Of a stretch of DNA of 64,000 bases, positions 10,720-22,544 are shown in pieces. The stretch is taken from positions 1 to 64,000 of the forward strand of contig BQMF02000609.1 of assembly GCA_027922465.2 (NCBI GenBank), written 5' to 3'. Numbering within the stretch: position 1 is the first letter of the stretch; each line of letters opens with the position of its first letter. Made by a program: the position numbers and the translations under genes. The notes beneath the pieces are model-generated. The model made no database searches. It was not told the DNA's origin and worked only from the letters and a program-made list of their open reading frames with translations. The stretch is from Turritopsis dohrnii. Its lineage: Eukaryota; Cnidaria; Hydrozoa; Anthoathecata; Oceaniidae.

Positions 10720-12229
10720 TAGGACCACCGAAACGATTTCTTTTTTATGTAAGAAGTAAATAATGACAGCCGATCTTCTTTTCGCGCCAGATGAGCGCTG
10801 AAGAAAATTTTTATGTTTGAATGAACCTCACTGATCGCAAAGAAGATCTTTTTAGAATGTGCAAGTCTCTGAACACATTACCAGATCTTTGTTGATATAT
10901 TTTAAAAAGACAGTTCAGAAAAAATTGAAAAAGACTAGAGTAAACCATGCCTTGTGCTAATACACAAAGAGAGATTTCTTACGAAACCTTTGTTTTTTAT
11001 AAAACAATGCTTTATTTACAACTTAACTTCAAAGTCTTTGCTACTGTGATTTGTAAAAAAAATCAGCTGGATATATACGTGCGAAATGTGACGTCTGTTT
11101 TTGAGTTTTGATTAAACTACAAAATTTAATAGAATAGCAATAGATCAAATAAACTGAAAATGAGAATAAACGTCAAAATTAAATAATGCTTTTTGTTAAC
11201 TATATGAATTTTAAATTGTTGAAGGTGGCCTTTCACAAAGTTTCATTCATTTTATTATACCTTCTCAGTGTACATTTTAAAAACGATTATTAAAGCGTTT
11301 ACCATTGTTTAATGGATAAACAAAGATGAAAGTATTATTTCCTTCTAAATACAACACGGGAGATCACGAAAATTGAAATCACGAAAACGGTGGCCGGACG
11401 ACGGCATTCTAAGAAAAGAGCAAAGAAAAGAGCAAAGAATACAAGCTGGCCTCGCCTTCGCCAACACGATGAGAAAAAAATTCGTTTTCGAACGAGGTTA
11501 AGGGTGAATCTCTACTAGACTGAGAAAATAGCGGCGAAAAAAATTCATGCAATCTGATTGGCTCATGTTTTTTCAAGTCATGGCGGAAAAATCAGATTAT
11601 ACAAAAAGTGCCATTTCTACTTCTTGCTGCAGAGATAAAAATAAACCGCAACATTTTCTGCTTCACTCCAGGAGTTTGTATATAACTTAAATCACTAGCC
11701 TCTGCTTGGGTTCAACAAAACTGTTACATGCTGTCAGAGCTTTGCATTCAAAACTTAACATGTCTGGTTATATTCTTCATCACAGCTTTTCTGTCATCTT
11801 CTCAAAATTCTTCAGAAACTCTTGAGAAACTCCAAAGGACACGTGGGAAGATTTGAAACGTTTTGTGGACAACCCTCTAAAAGATAATTAAGTTAGAGCA
11901 TTGATGATAACGTAAAGCGATGAAATAATCTATGCACTGTCAGTAAAGGATGATATTCACAAGATTCGTGACTAAACTAAATGCAAAAGTTGACAGGAAA
12001 CCTTTTTACTTTTAATGAATTGTCTTCTTGAAGTTGAGATTGGTGTGTAATTTGAAGTTTTATGTAAAGTATACACATAAATTTCGAACTGAGCTGAATT
12101 TACCTTCAAGAAAAAAAAATCCACAGTATCATATAACACGAAAAAACAAAACAAACTAAAAATAAACGAACCAAATCAAACAACGAGAAGACCACGTTTT
12201 TCACATCAGCCATTATACATTAAGAGATG
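10720..12229. other. No gene recognised
   Basis: This is AT-rich DNA with scattered short frames. A slightly GC-richer patch at 11380-11540 holds a short direct repeat (AAGAAAAGAGCAAAG twice). I see no supported exon. Confidence 0.4.
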
Positions 12230-12359
12230 TCCTGGGGCGAGCCTCGTTTACTCAGTTTTATTGATATAAATGAGACTAAGATAAAAAGGAAGAACCTCGT
12301 GGTGTGAACTCTTTTCTTTCAAATATCTGTTGGGAGCTGTCGCCAAGATTCTGATCATC

Positions 12360-13475
12360 ATGAATGACATTTTTTCATCCGACTCATCCGACGATGATAC
12401 TTTCCTAACTACTAGTCAGAGTTCAAAAAACTGACTTCGCTACGACAATTCGACAACAATTGTTACGCCATCTGGTTGTACAAATGATGTATCCGAAGAA
12501 TCTCCTTTATTACCACTGAACCAATCTTTACTGAGTACAAGTGAAAAGAGCAATGGAAAAAGCAAGGGTAAGACACCGGCTTTTTGACAAGTTTAATCAT
12601 AATTGCCTCCTGTGGTATATGAAAGATTTTGTTTTATAAAACACTTAAATTTTATTTGTAGACTCAGACGACTTTCAAATAAAAATGATGGAGATGATTT
12701 CTAGAGCCCTCAACCAAAACGAAGAAATATTAATAAAGATGTGCCAAATATTGACAATGTAATAAATGGTAAATATTGTTCACTTTCATATTTCACTTTA
12801 TGTAAGCCTATATTTTTGTTATAATATTTTACTTCTCATCAATAAATGAATATATAAATAAATAAATAAAATAAAATTTTTCGTGTTCTACATAGCTGCG
12901 ACCAAGATACACTTCGAAAGCAAAAGGACGGCATTGAGAAAAAGTCGGAACAATGTTGAAAGCAGCAAAGATGTGGCAAGATTTCAACGCAGAGTTCATG
13001 TAAGCTATTATTTGATGATAATGACACATAGAAAAGTTAAGAATTTGAATGAAATTGCGTCTCACCGGACAGTAGCTTTAAATTTCCTCTTGTTTTTGAA
13101 GTTAATTTGAGATCCACACAGTTTCTTTTATTTTATGAATTTTCTCTCATTTAGAAAGTCCAGCGCAGGAGGAAGTCTTTGCGAAAGATCTCAAACGACA
13201 TTATTTCTGCTATTGACAAATAGCAAGTTGAAGATGACAAACGCGTATTTAAAGTCAAAAAACCAAGCTGAAGAAAGAAAAAGTACCAGAAGTTGCTTAA
13301 TGCTCTATTCCGGGAATACGAAAATCGGCTACAAAACGTGCAAAGGAACAGGTGGTGAAGAGAATCGAAGGTTCTCCCTCGAAACGTAAACGCCCTGCAA
13401 AAAACGAAAACTTGGATGGTCTTTTATTATTACTGAAAGTTATCTACTCTTTTTTTAACTTTTAGCCTTAGCATT
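12360..13475 (+). pseudogene. Eroded four-exon gene, acidic N terminus, basic C terminus
   Basis: A coherent set of exon-like blocks runs left to right. Block 1 starts at the ATG at 12360 (MNDIFSSDSSDDDTF) and ends at AAGG|GTAAGA (12567), but has an in-frame TGA after about 23 codons. Block 2 starts at 12662 after TTTGTAG and reads DSDDFQIKMMEMISRAL to a stop at 12760. Block 3 (12896-12999) lies between CATAG and GTAAGC and ends DVARFQRRVH. Block 4 (13155 on) follows TTTAG, has two stops in its best frame (KVQRRRKSLRKISNDIISAI first) and later SPSKRKRPAKNENLDG. Splice sites are good while frames are broken, so this is a recently decayed gene or transposon-borne gene. I do not recognise the family. 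Confidence 0.4.
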
Positions 13476-13989
13476 TCAAGATGATCAGATAGCTTTTCAC
13501 AAATGTTAGCCTGTGTAAATAATGAGATTTTTATCTCAAAGATATTTTACAATGAGACTTTGTCGAGTTCAAATCAATTCATATGTACATGAAAAAACAA
13601 TTGAACTACACGAGTTCTTCTTCGATATTATGTTTTAGTGTGTTGGGTATATAAAAAAATATGAACAGATGTAACAGAATTGTATGGCGTATATTTTAAA
13701 ACTGAGTTGTTTCTATTTCTAAGTGTTAATATACAAAAATAAGTGTTTATTGTATATTTACTTGCGTTTAACAGAAAACATTAACAGAAAAAACAAAATT
13801 ATCTTCTGAATCTTTCATTGTTTATCTGCAATTTCCCTGTTTGCACTTCTTCCAAGTTATATGGACTAATAAAAACTGAATTGTAACGGACCCGAAATTC
13901 GGCGTTAATTTCGACGGTCAACCACTTCTTTAGGTTTCTGAATTCAAAAGTGACGCCTAATTTCTGGATATCTATTATCAGGTTTCAAT

Positions 13990-14310
13990 TTTCACAACTT
14001 CATGTTTTCGATCTTTTCCTTCAAAAAACCTCATGTTCTTTCAAATAATCTGTGGCACAACCTCACCTAAACTGAAAATCTGCTCAGTAAAAGTTGATAA
14101 TCTTTCAAGTTTTCCTTTATAAATAACTTCAGTTTTCTCTCCGTATTTCCGTCTCGGAGAATGTGCACATTCCTGTCCAGAAAATTACAGAAAACTACAA
14201 ATTTCTCCGTAACAGATATTACCGAAAACACACGGAACTCATCAGGTTATCTGCATGAATCTGTGAAAATCTGCCCCAGAAAACATGTAATTTCTTGCAG
14301 TGTCGTCTTT
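13990..14310. repeat. Dispersed repeat related to 6194-6400
   Basis: The right part (TCTGTGAAAATCTGCCCCAG, then AAAACATGTAATTTCTTGCA) matches the reverse complement of the block at 6194-6260. The left part is rich in AAAATCTG/TTTTC phrases. Its borders are unclear. Confidence 0.35.
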
Positions 14311-14399
14311 CAGTTTTGGCAAACAGATTGAGTTATTTTACAACGAAAGTTTAAACAATGTTTATGTGGACGAGATGCCTATTTTAATCACAAACTAAA

Positions 14400-14645
14400 G
14401 CCTTGTTTAAACCCAAACTCAGAGAAGCTTCACAAAAATAGATTACAAGGGCTATTTTGTATTAAAAGAAACTTTATAGTATTGTCTTCAAAGGGCCTCC
14501 TGAGAACCAAATAGGTGAACAAAATCGTGAAGTATGTTCACCGGAAAATGAGTTGATAAATAGCCTTAAACATTATGACAAACAGCTATTATCAAGCAAA
14601 GAACACAATCTATAAACATTACGTCACTTCGCAACTCATTTATCC
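14400..14645. mobile_element. MITE related to 31384-31685 (inverted)
   Basis: In reverse complement the block at 31384-31685 shares GTCTTGAAAACGCCTCCTGA with GTCTTCAAAGGGCCTCCTGA here. It also shares the end region ATAAACATCACGTCACTTAG with ATAAACATTACGTCACTTCG. Here the left border is eroded and the right border ends near AACTCATTTATCC. Confidence 0.5.
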
Positions 14646-15316
14646 ACATGTATTTGGTTGGAAAGTATTCTCTTATCTGGTATTTAATAGATGACTTTCT
14701 TAAGTGACACAGTATTTATAAATGCATGTGTTCTTTCCTCAATAATTTCTCAATGTTTCAATATGAAACGTTAATGATCAAGTCATACTGACTTTCACTT
14801 CCGACACACATACACAGGTAGGTGAATTTATATGCTTATTTTCCGAGGGGTCCATTTGGTAGTAAAGTAAGATTTTTCAAGAATAGACATTAGTGATTTC
14901 ACTTACTTTCATTACTTGTGTGTATGGAAGTAAGCAGTCATATGCGTTTGGAAGTCATCTATATAGTAACTTCCTCCATTATAGTTAGCTTAGAGAGAAA
15001 TAGGGTAAAATAGCTACATTTTTCAAGAAGTTCTTTAACGAATAACCAGTTTTTTGAAATGACAATGGAGATGACAATGGAGAGCAAAAAACGAATCAAT
15101 AAATTTTTTCTTGTATATAACTGTGTAAGAACTTTACTCTACCACTATTTGAGTTTCAAAATATAATTACGTATAATAATTGTTATAATTTTCATGCGGC
15201 TTTGTAAATATTTTCTTTCTTCATTGCATTCATATTTTGAATTTGTTTTCTTTTGTTGATGAAAAAAAGCCTTTCTAATTAAAAAATAGAATAAAAAACA
15301 TAATATTATAATATTA
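14646..15316. other. No gene recognised
   Basis: This is AT-rich DNA between a MITE relic and the satellite array. I see no exon or structured repeat in it. Confidence 0.4.
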
Positions 15317-18215
15317 CTAGTATCTCGCGTAAAAGTTTTTTACGACTTTAATTTCGAAAAGAATCTGCAGAAATGACGCGTTCCCCGTGTGTGTACCCCG
15401 TGACGAAAATTTTAATTACGGAATTGGAAATGGAAAGTGTACCCAAGCTGTAGAGCTTGAAAAACTGATCAAAAAAATGTATGGGATCGTTTCGCTACGA
15501 TCAACCGTTGCAGAGATATCAGCGATCAAAGATTTTAATGACGTCATAGCCGCAGTACCAAATAAAATTTAGGCCCAAATGTTGCGTCACCCCATCACCC
15601 GTGTTGCCGACCCTAAAAAACGTCAGTTATCGCTATTGGTTCTCGAGATATTTCTCCAAAAACGCCGAGTTCGATTGGGGATGCAATGCAATGGCTCCCC
15701 CGTGATACGACAAAAATAACTGACGTCACGCCGCGTGCTATTATACTAATCGCCAATTATCAATGGTCTAACGAAAAAATGACCACGATTAAGAAGATTT
15801 TGACCGTAAATTTGAGAAAAAACAAAACACTCTCTAAGTTAAATGTGTTACACACATTGCGAATTAGTATAAGTAGACTAGTATCCCGGGTAAAAACTTT
15901 TTACCGAACTTAACTTCGAGAAAACATTAGGTCAAATCCACCATTCCCGTGTACGTACCTGGTGACGGAAAAATAAATCATAGAATCGCAACTCATAAGT
16001 GTACCTATGTTGTAGAGCTCGAAAAACTGATCAAAAAAATGTATGGGATCGTTTCGCTACGACCAACCGTTGCGGAGATATCGCTGATCAAAGATTTCAA
16101 TTACGTCATATCCGCAGTACCAAATAAAATTTAGGCCCAAATGTTGCGTCACCCCGTCACCCGTATCGCTTACCCAAAAAACGTCAGTTATCCCTATTGG
16201 TTCTTGAGATATTTCCCCAAAAACGTCGCATTCGATTGGGGATGCAATGCAATGATTCCCCGTGATACCACAAAAATAACTGACGTTACGCCGTGTGCTA
16301 TTATACTAATCGTCAATTATCAATGGTCAAACGAAAAAATGACCACGATTAAAAAGATTTTGACCGTAAATTTAGAAAAAACACAACACTCTCTAAAATA
16401 AAAGTGGTATGCACGATTGCGGATTAGTATAAGTAGACTAGTATCCCGGGTAAAACCTTTTTACCGAACTTAACTTCGAAAACATTAGGTCAAATCCACC
16501 ATTCCCGTGTACGTACCCCGTGACGAAAAAATAAATCATGGAATCGCAACTCAAAAGTGTACCCATGTTGTAGAGCTCGAAAAACGGATCAAAAAAGTGT
16601 ATGGGATCGTTTTGCTACGACCAACCATTGCAGAGATATCCTCGATCAAAGATTTTGATGACGTCATATCCGCAGTACCAAATAAAATTTAGGCCCAAAT
16701 GATGCGTCACCCCATCACCCGTATTGCTGACCCCAAAAAACGTCAGTTATCCCTATTGGTTCTGGAGATATTTCCCCAAAAACGTCGCGTTCGATTGGGG
16801 ATGCAATGCAATGATTCCCCGTGATCATAAAACATCTGACGTCAAATGATGCCACGTGCTTTTGGAATGATCGTGAAAAAAGTGTCTCTCGCGTCTACGT
16901 GGTTTTACGCGCACATAAGAGGACGATGACCGTAAATTAAAACTAAATATGTCACTCTCTAAAATAAAAACCGGATGCACAATCGCGAATTAGTATAATA
17001 AGATAGTATCTCGCGTAAAAGTTTTTTACGACTTTAATTTCGAAAAGAATCTGCAGAAATACGACGCGTTCCCGTGTGTGTACCCCGTGACGAAAATTGT
17101 AATTACAGAATTGGAAATTGAAAGTGTACCCATGTTGTAGAGCTTGAAAAACTGATCAAAAAAGTGTATGGGATCGTTTCGCTACGACCAACCGTTGCAG
17201 AGATATCCTCGGTCAAAGATTTTAATGACGTCATAGCCGCAGTACCAAATAAAATTTAGGCCCAAATGTTGCGTCACCCCATCACCCGTGTTGCCGACCC
17301 TAAAAAACGTCAGTTATCCCTATTGGTTCTCGAGATATTTCCCCAAAAACGTCGCGTTCGATTGGGGTTGCAATGCAATGATTCTCCCGTGATGCGATAA
17401 AAATAACTGACGTCACGCCGCGTGCTATTATACTAATCGTCAATATTATCAATGGTCTAACGAAAAAATGACCACGATTAAGAAGATTTTGACCGTAAAT
17501 TTGAGAAAAAACAAACACTCTCTAAGTTAAATGTGTTACACACTACGCGGATTAGTATAAGTAGACTAGTATCCCGGGTAAAATCTTTTTACCGAACTTA
17601 ACTTCGAAAACATTAGGTCAAATCCACCATTCCCGTGTACGTACCACGGGACGAAAAAATAAATCATAGAATCGCAACTCAAAAGTGTACCCATGTTGTA
17701 GAGCTTGAAAAGCTGATTAAAAAAATGTATGGGATCGTTTCGCTACGACCAACCGTTAGAGAGATATTGTCGATCAAAGATATTGATGACGTCATATCCG
17801 CAGTACCAAATAAAATTTAGGCCCAAATGATGCGTCACTCCATCACCCGTGTCGCAGACCCCAAAAAACGTCAGTTATCCCTATTGGTTCTCGAGATATT
17901 TCCCCAAAAACGTCGCGTTCGATTGGGGATGCAATGCAATGGTTCCCCGTGATCATAAAAAACTGACGTCAAATGATGCCACGTGCTTTTGGAATGATCG
18001 TGAAAAAAGTGTCTCTCGCTCTACGTGGTTTTACGCGCACATAAGAGGACGATGACCGTAAAATAAAACTAAATATATCACTCTCTAAAATAAAAGTGTG
18101 ACACACAGCGCGGATTATTATAATAAGACTAGTATCCCGGGTAAAAACTTTTTACCGAACTTAACTTTGAAAACATTAGGTCAAATCTGCCATTCCTGTG
18201 GTACGTACGCGTCAC
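15317..18215. repeat. ~562-bp satellite array, 5 full units plus a truncated sixth
   Basis: Units begin at TAGTATC(C/T)CG near 15317, 15878, 16438, 17002, 17566 and 18129, spacings of about 560-564. Two start types exist. Type A (TATCTCGCGTAAAAG, units 1 and 4) has TCTGCAGAAAT; type B (ATCCCGGGTAAAA, units 2, 3, 5, 6) has CATTAGGTCAAATCCACCAT. Two end types exist as well: units 1, 2, 4 carry CACGCCGCGTGCTATTATAC or similar, and units 3, 5 carry ATGATGCCACGTGCTTTTGG. Each unit holds many TGACGTCA-type sites. Four units keep a 61-codon frame (VVELEKLIKKMYGIVSLRP core) and unit 4 breaks it with a stop. Units are so similar that the open frame is weak evidence of coding. Unit 6 stops after about 87 bases. 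Confidence 0.93.
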
Positions 18216-20398
18216 TCGCCACCCATGTTCAGTATGCGTTGTGTCACAGAATTTAACTCGTGTAAAAGTTTCTTTTCAGGCATTAATTTGTTATTACATT
18301 CAGAAGATTAAAAACAGAAACAAATAGCAACATGGCTCAGAATAATATATTTATACGCAGAAGAGAAGTAACTTTAATGTAAAAAAAATGGCAAAATATA
18401 ACACAGAACTGTTTACCCAGACATACGAAACCAAACATTGAATAACATTACAAAATGTGAATTGAAAACAAATTGATACCTTCCAACTGTGTTTCTTTCG
18501 TGCGGAAGTTACATTATACAGCAACCATTAATGAATTTTTGAAACGATTAGTCTGTTCTTCCCAAAACCATCAACGTCATGATTAAAACCATGAGTTTCA
18601 TTTCTTTATGCTTTTTTTTATTATTACCTAAAAAATTAATACTTGAATTGTAATACCGAAAACCTAATCATGCTATAAGAATATTGAAATAAACAACAAC
18701 AACAACAACAAAAAAAAATGCAATTCAACTACGCATTTATCCTAAAAACAATAACTCAAAACAACAAAACACCGTAATAGTAATTGTAATACTGTAATAC
18801 CGAAAACCTAATCATGCTATAAGAATATTGAAATAAACAACAACAACAAAAAGTGAAATTCAACTACGCATTTATCCTTAAAACAAAAATTTACCCAGAA
18901 GATAAAAAGTCACAAATAAAATCATAATGCCAAACTTAGATATATACCCAGGTACGTAAACGATTACCATAACACAAAATAATGCATAAACATTTCATTG
19001 CACAGTAATAACTAATGAACTTCTTAAATACATAATCCATTCACATCTACCTTATGAATAATAATCAAAAACACAAACGTGATGACAGAATTTATATATC
19101 TAAAGAGTTTATAAAAAATTGAAAACAACCACATTTTTAATCTGAGTTAAAATCTCCTCTGGCTAATTCACAACAGTTAAACAACCCTTTATTCTTATTT
19201 ATCCAGCATACCAACTGTGTTATAACTAAATAGATTTATACTATTTTAACTTTAGCTGAACTTTAAACAAAATGGGATACCTTTCACTGCCAATTCACAT
19301 GTTAGTAAACTAAACAGCATTGATCATCTTCTGTAGACATTTTCAAACACTTCTAAACTCTTTACTTCTATTATTCATACCTGTAAACAAATTACTAATA
19401 CTTTATTTACTTTCCAGCACAAACATACATAGGTATTTATAAAACACTTTCGCTACCATTTTTTTTTAAGTGAAATACATAAAACTGCTATCTTCGTTTG
19501 GAAAAACTGCTAAACTTTCTGTATTTTCCAGTAGATTTTGTACTTTTTGGCAGGCAGACAAAAGCATCAAGCATCGATATAAATTAGATACAATAGATAC
19601 AATCAGACAGCATAACACATTCCCCACTTCCACAGCGTCATGAGAAATAAAAACATTCATAGCTGTAGGACCATTTTTAATGTAATAATAGCGCGCGTTA
19701 CTAAAACAAATTTCTCTCGGCTTCCTTTTCATCCAGCAGCATATACACATTCTAAACGACAGAATAACTAAGACATCCACTCAAAGCTAAATCAATTAAT
19801 CTTTCAAAACTAAATTAAAACCATTCCTTACTGTGTAAATAAACATGAAACTGCATTTCTCCACTGCACTTTCTTCTGTATAGCGATATTTGATAACTAA
19901 AACGTAAACAAACATTTAAAAACCTGTTCTTTTATTAATCTAAATTATTAAACAATAAAAGTCTTATCGTTCTGCACAGCCAATTTTTAAAAACTTCACT
20001 GCACTTCTTCTGTATAAAAGTTTTATAATAATACCTTTTGTTCGTTCGATCTTTCTGCAGCTAATTTTTAAAAACTTCACTGCACTTCTTCTGTATATCT
20101 AAATATGATTTTTCATTGTAAACAAACGATAATAAAACGTTTTATAATAATAACAATACCTTCGTGCATACAAACCTGTGTTTCTTCATCAGTTCTTTCG
20201 TCGATTTGCTGCCTAAAACAATCAAATTTAAATCAAAATATTCGTATACAAAAAGAAACACGTCTTCTTCGCGAAGTTTCTTGCTCACGAAATGATCGTT
20301 GACAAATTTCGAACGATTAACATTGCATTGCTCGCACTCCTCCAAAGACGTTTTTCGGCTGATTTCCACTGCGCAAGCCAAAAATAACAAAACGGAGG
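18216..20398. other. AT-rich insertion-like segment splitting the last satellite unit
   Basis: The start of satellite unit 6 ends near 18215 and the terminal part of a unit reappears at 20399, so this segment looks inserted. It holds a duplicated block (AAAACCTAATCATGCTATAA at about 18659 and 18804), CAACAACAA runs, and three copies of AACTTCACTGCACTTCTTCT or a close variant near 19870, 19994 and 20075. No coding sequence is recognised. A 104-codon minus-strand frame at 19466-19780 has no familiar motif. Confidence 0.4.
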
Positions 20399-20560
20399 AG
20401 CATATACTAATCGCGAAAAATCAAAAAAATCACTCTCGCTTTGGCGTGGTTTTACGACGAAAAGGGAAAAAATAAGAAGGATTTGACCGTGAAAAAAAAA
20501 CAAATATGTCACTCTCTAAAATAAAAGTGTGACACACAACGCGAATTAGTATAATAAGAT
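20399..20560. repeat. Terminal part of a satellite unit
   Basis: The sequence CGTGGTTTTACGACG, then GATTTGACCGTGAAA, then TCACTCTCTAAAATAAAAGT and GCGAATTAGTATAATAAGAT follows the 3' part of the 562-bp unit (the end type with CTACGTGGTTTTACGCGCAC). It is diverged from the array copies. Confidence 0.65.
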
Positions 20561-20871
20561 AATAATTATTATAATTACATAATTTTGTAAATGATTTTTG
20601 CTTATTATCAGTATCATTTTGCGATTTAGTCTGGTGGCAAAATGGGGTGTTTTGCTTGCACCCATACAATTAGTATATGTGGGTTTTTGTTTTATTTTAC
20701 CATTATATGTTCACTTGGGACTTCAAAACCGCTTTTTTCCAGCTGGTAAAGCTGGGGAAATTTTCTTATATGGTTTTCAATTGGGTAGAGTCATGGCCCT
20801 TAAAAAGCCGAAGTTCTTATTAAGCTAAAACTGATTGTACCATCAGATAGGGCTTGAAGAGTAGATCTCCA

Positions 20872-21130
20872 AAATGCTCAGTAAGCACCCGATGTTTATT
20901 TGACGTCGTGTTATGGTCATAGTTAGTCATCATCATATCTGACAATCATATCACGAAGATGTAAAAATCAAAATATAAAAAAAAAAATCAAAATCAAAAT
21001 CAAAAAATTAATTCCTTAAAACTAATCCCAAAATAAAAAAGTGATTTTTGAAAACGTTGGGGAGACGTCGTAACAACCGTTTCTTCGACGTCCATACAAC
21101 GTCATTGATATTCATTATAATCAAAAAATA
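20872..21130. mobile_element. EnSpm-like terminal fragment, degenerate
   Basis: The block begins CTCAGTAAGCACCCGATG, close to the CCCAGTAAGCA end seen at 21205 and 49507. It contains TTTGACGTCGTG and later AGACGTCGTAACAACCGT and CGACGTCCATACAACGTC, the ACGTC/ACGTT-rich subterminal style of the large element at 43687. An ATCAAAATC run lies in the middle. Confidence 0.4.
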
Positions 21131-21204
21131 ATGCACAGAGCTGCGAAGGAAATCAATAATCCAATTTTCAGCTTTTTGCCCGCTGTTTTTTCTTTATTTC
21201 TTTG

Positions 21205-21458
21205 TTAGCCCAGTAAGCACAAAGTTGTTGTTTGAACGTTGTTTCGACGTCGTAATCCATCGTCGTATGACGGTTGTTTAATGGTCGAAATGGAAACAGA
21301 AAAACAACGTCGGATTTTGAAGTCCTACCGCCAATTAAGAAAACCCAAAAATGACGTTGTACGTACGTTGTGCAACGGTCAAAAGACCGAAAACAACGTT
21401 GCATTGACGTTGTATCATGGTCAAATCTACGACAAAAGGTACTGACAACAAATGAAAA
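21205..21458. mobile_element. EnSpm-like terminus with ACGTC/ACGTT subterminal repeats
   Basis: CCCAGTAAGCA at the left edge matches the terminal inverted repeat of the 43687-49517 element. The following 250 bases contain many AACGTTG, CGACGTC and AACGTCGG phrases in both orientations, typical of EnSpm/CACTA subterminal regions. No opposite terminus is visible. The block abuts a tRNA-like sequence. Confidence 0.55.
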
Positions 21459-21529
21459 ATCGTCAGTGGGAAATGAACCCTGACTTCTCGCTTGAAGTCT
21501 GAGAGTGGTAACCACTACACTACGGCGCC
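21459..21529 (-). ncRNA. tRNA-like sequence (tRNA pseudogene or SINE head)
   Basis: Read on the minus strand, GGCGCCG is followed by TAGTGTAGTGGTTACCAC (an A-box and D-arm like those of Asp/Val/Gly tRNAs). After a poor anticodon arm comes GGGTTCATTTCCC (a B-box and T-arm). The 3' acceptor strand does not pair with GGCGCCG and the anticodon loop lacks a normal U33, so it is not a functional tRNA. A Pol III promoter could still be intact, as in tRNA-derived SINEs. It ends in a T run (TTTTT) just beyond 21459. Confidence 0.6.
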
Positions 21530-22544
21530 ATGACATGTTATAATGTATTTGACTATCAAAATCACCAACTTAATTTGGAGTATGTTAAGATGGATAAGAA
21601 TGATATGACAAATGTTACATTTATGTTATATTTTATTTTCCCTTGTGCTGCTATGATATCGGTAAACATTTTTAAATCCATACCTGATAATTTAGTTAAA
21701 CTAAGTGGAAAGCAAAATGAGAAGACGGTGCTTATAATTCATAGATAGTTGAATCGCTTATGGAGATTAGTAACGTAAATGCGTGCGCATAAAAAATAGT
21801 TTATTGATTTATATAATGTTTATAATTAATAATTATTAATTAGTTTATAACTAGCCGCCAAGGCGGCGTCGCTCGCCGCCAATGTTCAGCCTGAGTTGTG
21901 TCACCACCTGCTCCAAATTATTGCACTTAAAACCAGTGATAAGACTTCCTTTGCTGCTGGCTTTATCGCTTAATAAAGCTCGTTTGCGCGTGAAGAGAAA
22001 TACGTTCATGGTGTTTCAAATCTTGCACGTTCTTAACTCAGCTGTTCATTGTCGCGGTCGCATTTAAAATGTCAGCAGACTTTCTTGCTCTAACATGGGT
22101 GCTGTCAGAAGTAGGTGAAAAAATGGTTTCTCTTAAAAAGATCACACGGGAGGAGAGAAAAAAGGCACGTGCTAAATGAATAAAGAGAATAAAAAAACGT
22201 TCGATCAGAATCGCTTAACAATTAAAAAAAGAAATTAAATTATTAAAAGAAAGGAAAAAAAAGAATTTGCTTTCTTTTTTTACCCACCGGTTTTAAACAT
22301 TTTGATTGCTCGAAAAAAAAGTTCACCCGTCTCAGACAGTCAGGCAAGGATACGATAGGATACACAGGCAAACCGAACATGCTGCCACGATCTGCTACTG
22401 CTGCTTTTTGTCCAAAATGTTTAATCAGTTAGTTTCTTTGTGTTTAGTTGATGTATTATTTTCAAAGCCAAGTCAACGTGGAATATAAAACTAACAATAA
22501 TAATAAAAACAAAACGTTATTCCTATTAGTTCATCAGCCAAAAA
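21530..22544. other. No gene recognised
   Basis: This segment is AT-rich. A GC-rich block at 21851-21882 (GCCGCCAAGGCGGCG) can form a small hairpin. A short frame at 22070-22178 (ATG start, 35 codons, VGEKMVSLKKITREERKKAR near its end) could be a relic, but I see no partner exon. Confidence 0.35.

Noticed and set aside
19466..19780. 104-codon minus-strand frame
   Set aside because: Located in the low-complexity insertion-like segment; no recognisable domain and no supporting splice or repeat evidence.
21459..21529. A functional tRNA gene
   Set aside because: The acceptor stem does not pair and the anticodon arm is poor, so it is kept only as tRNA-like.
21168..21536. 122-codon minus-strand frame
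   Set aside because: It is the translation of the ACGTC-rich EnSpm-like terminus and the tRNA-like sequence.
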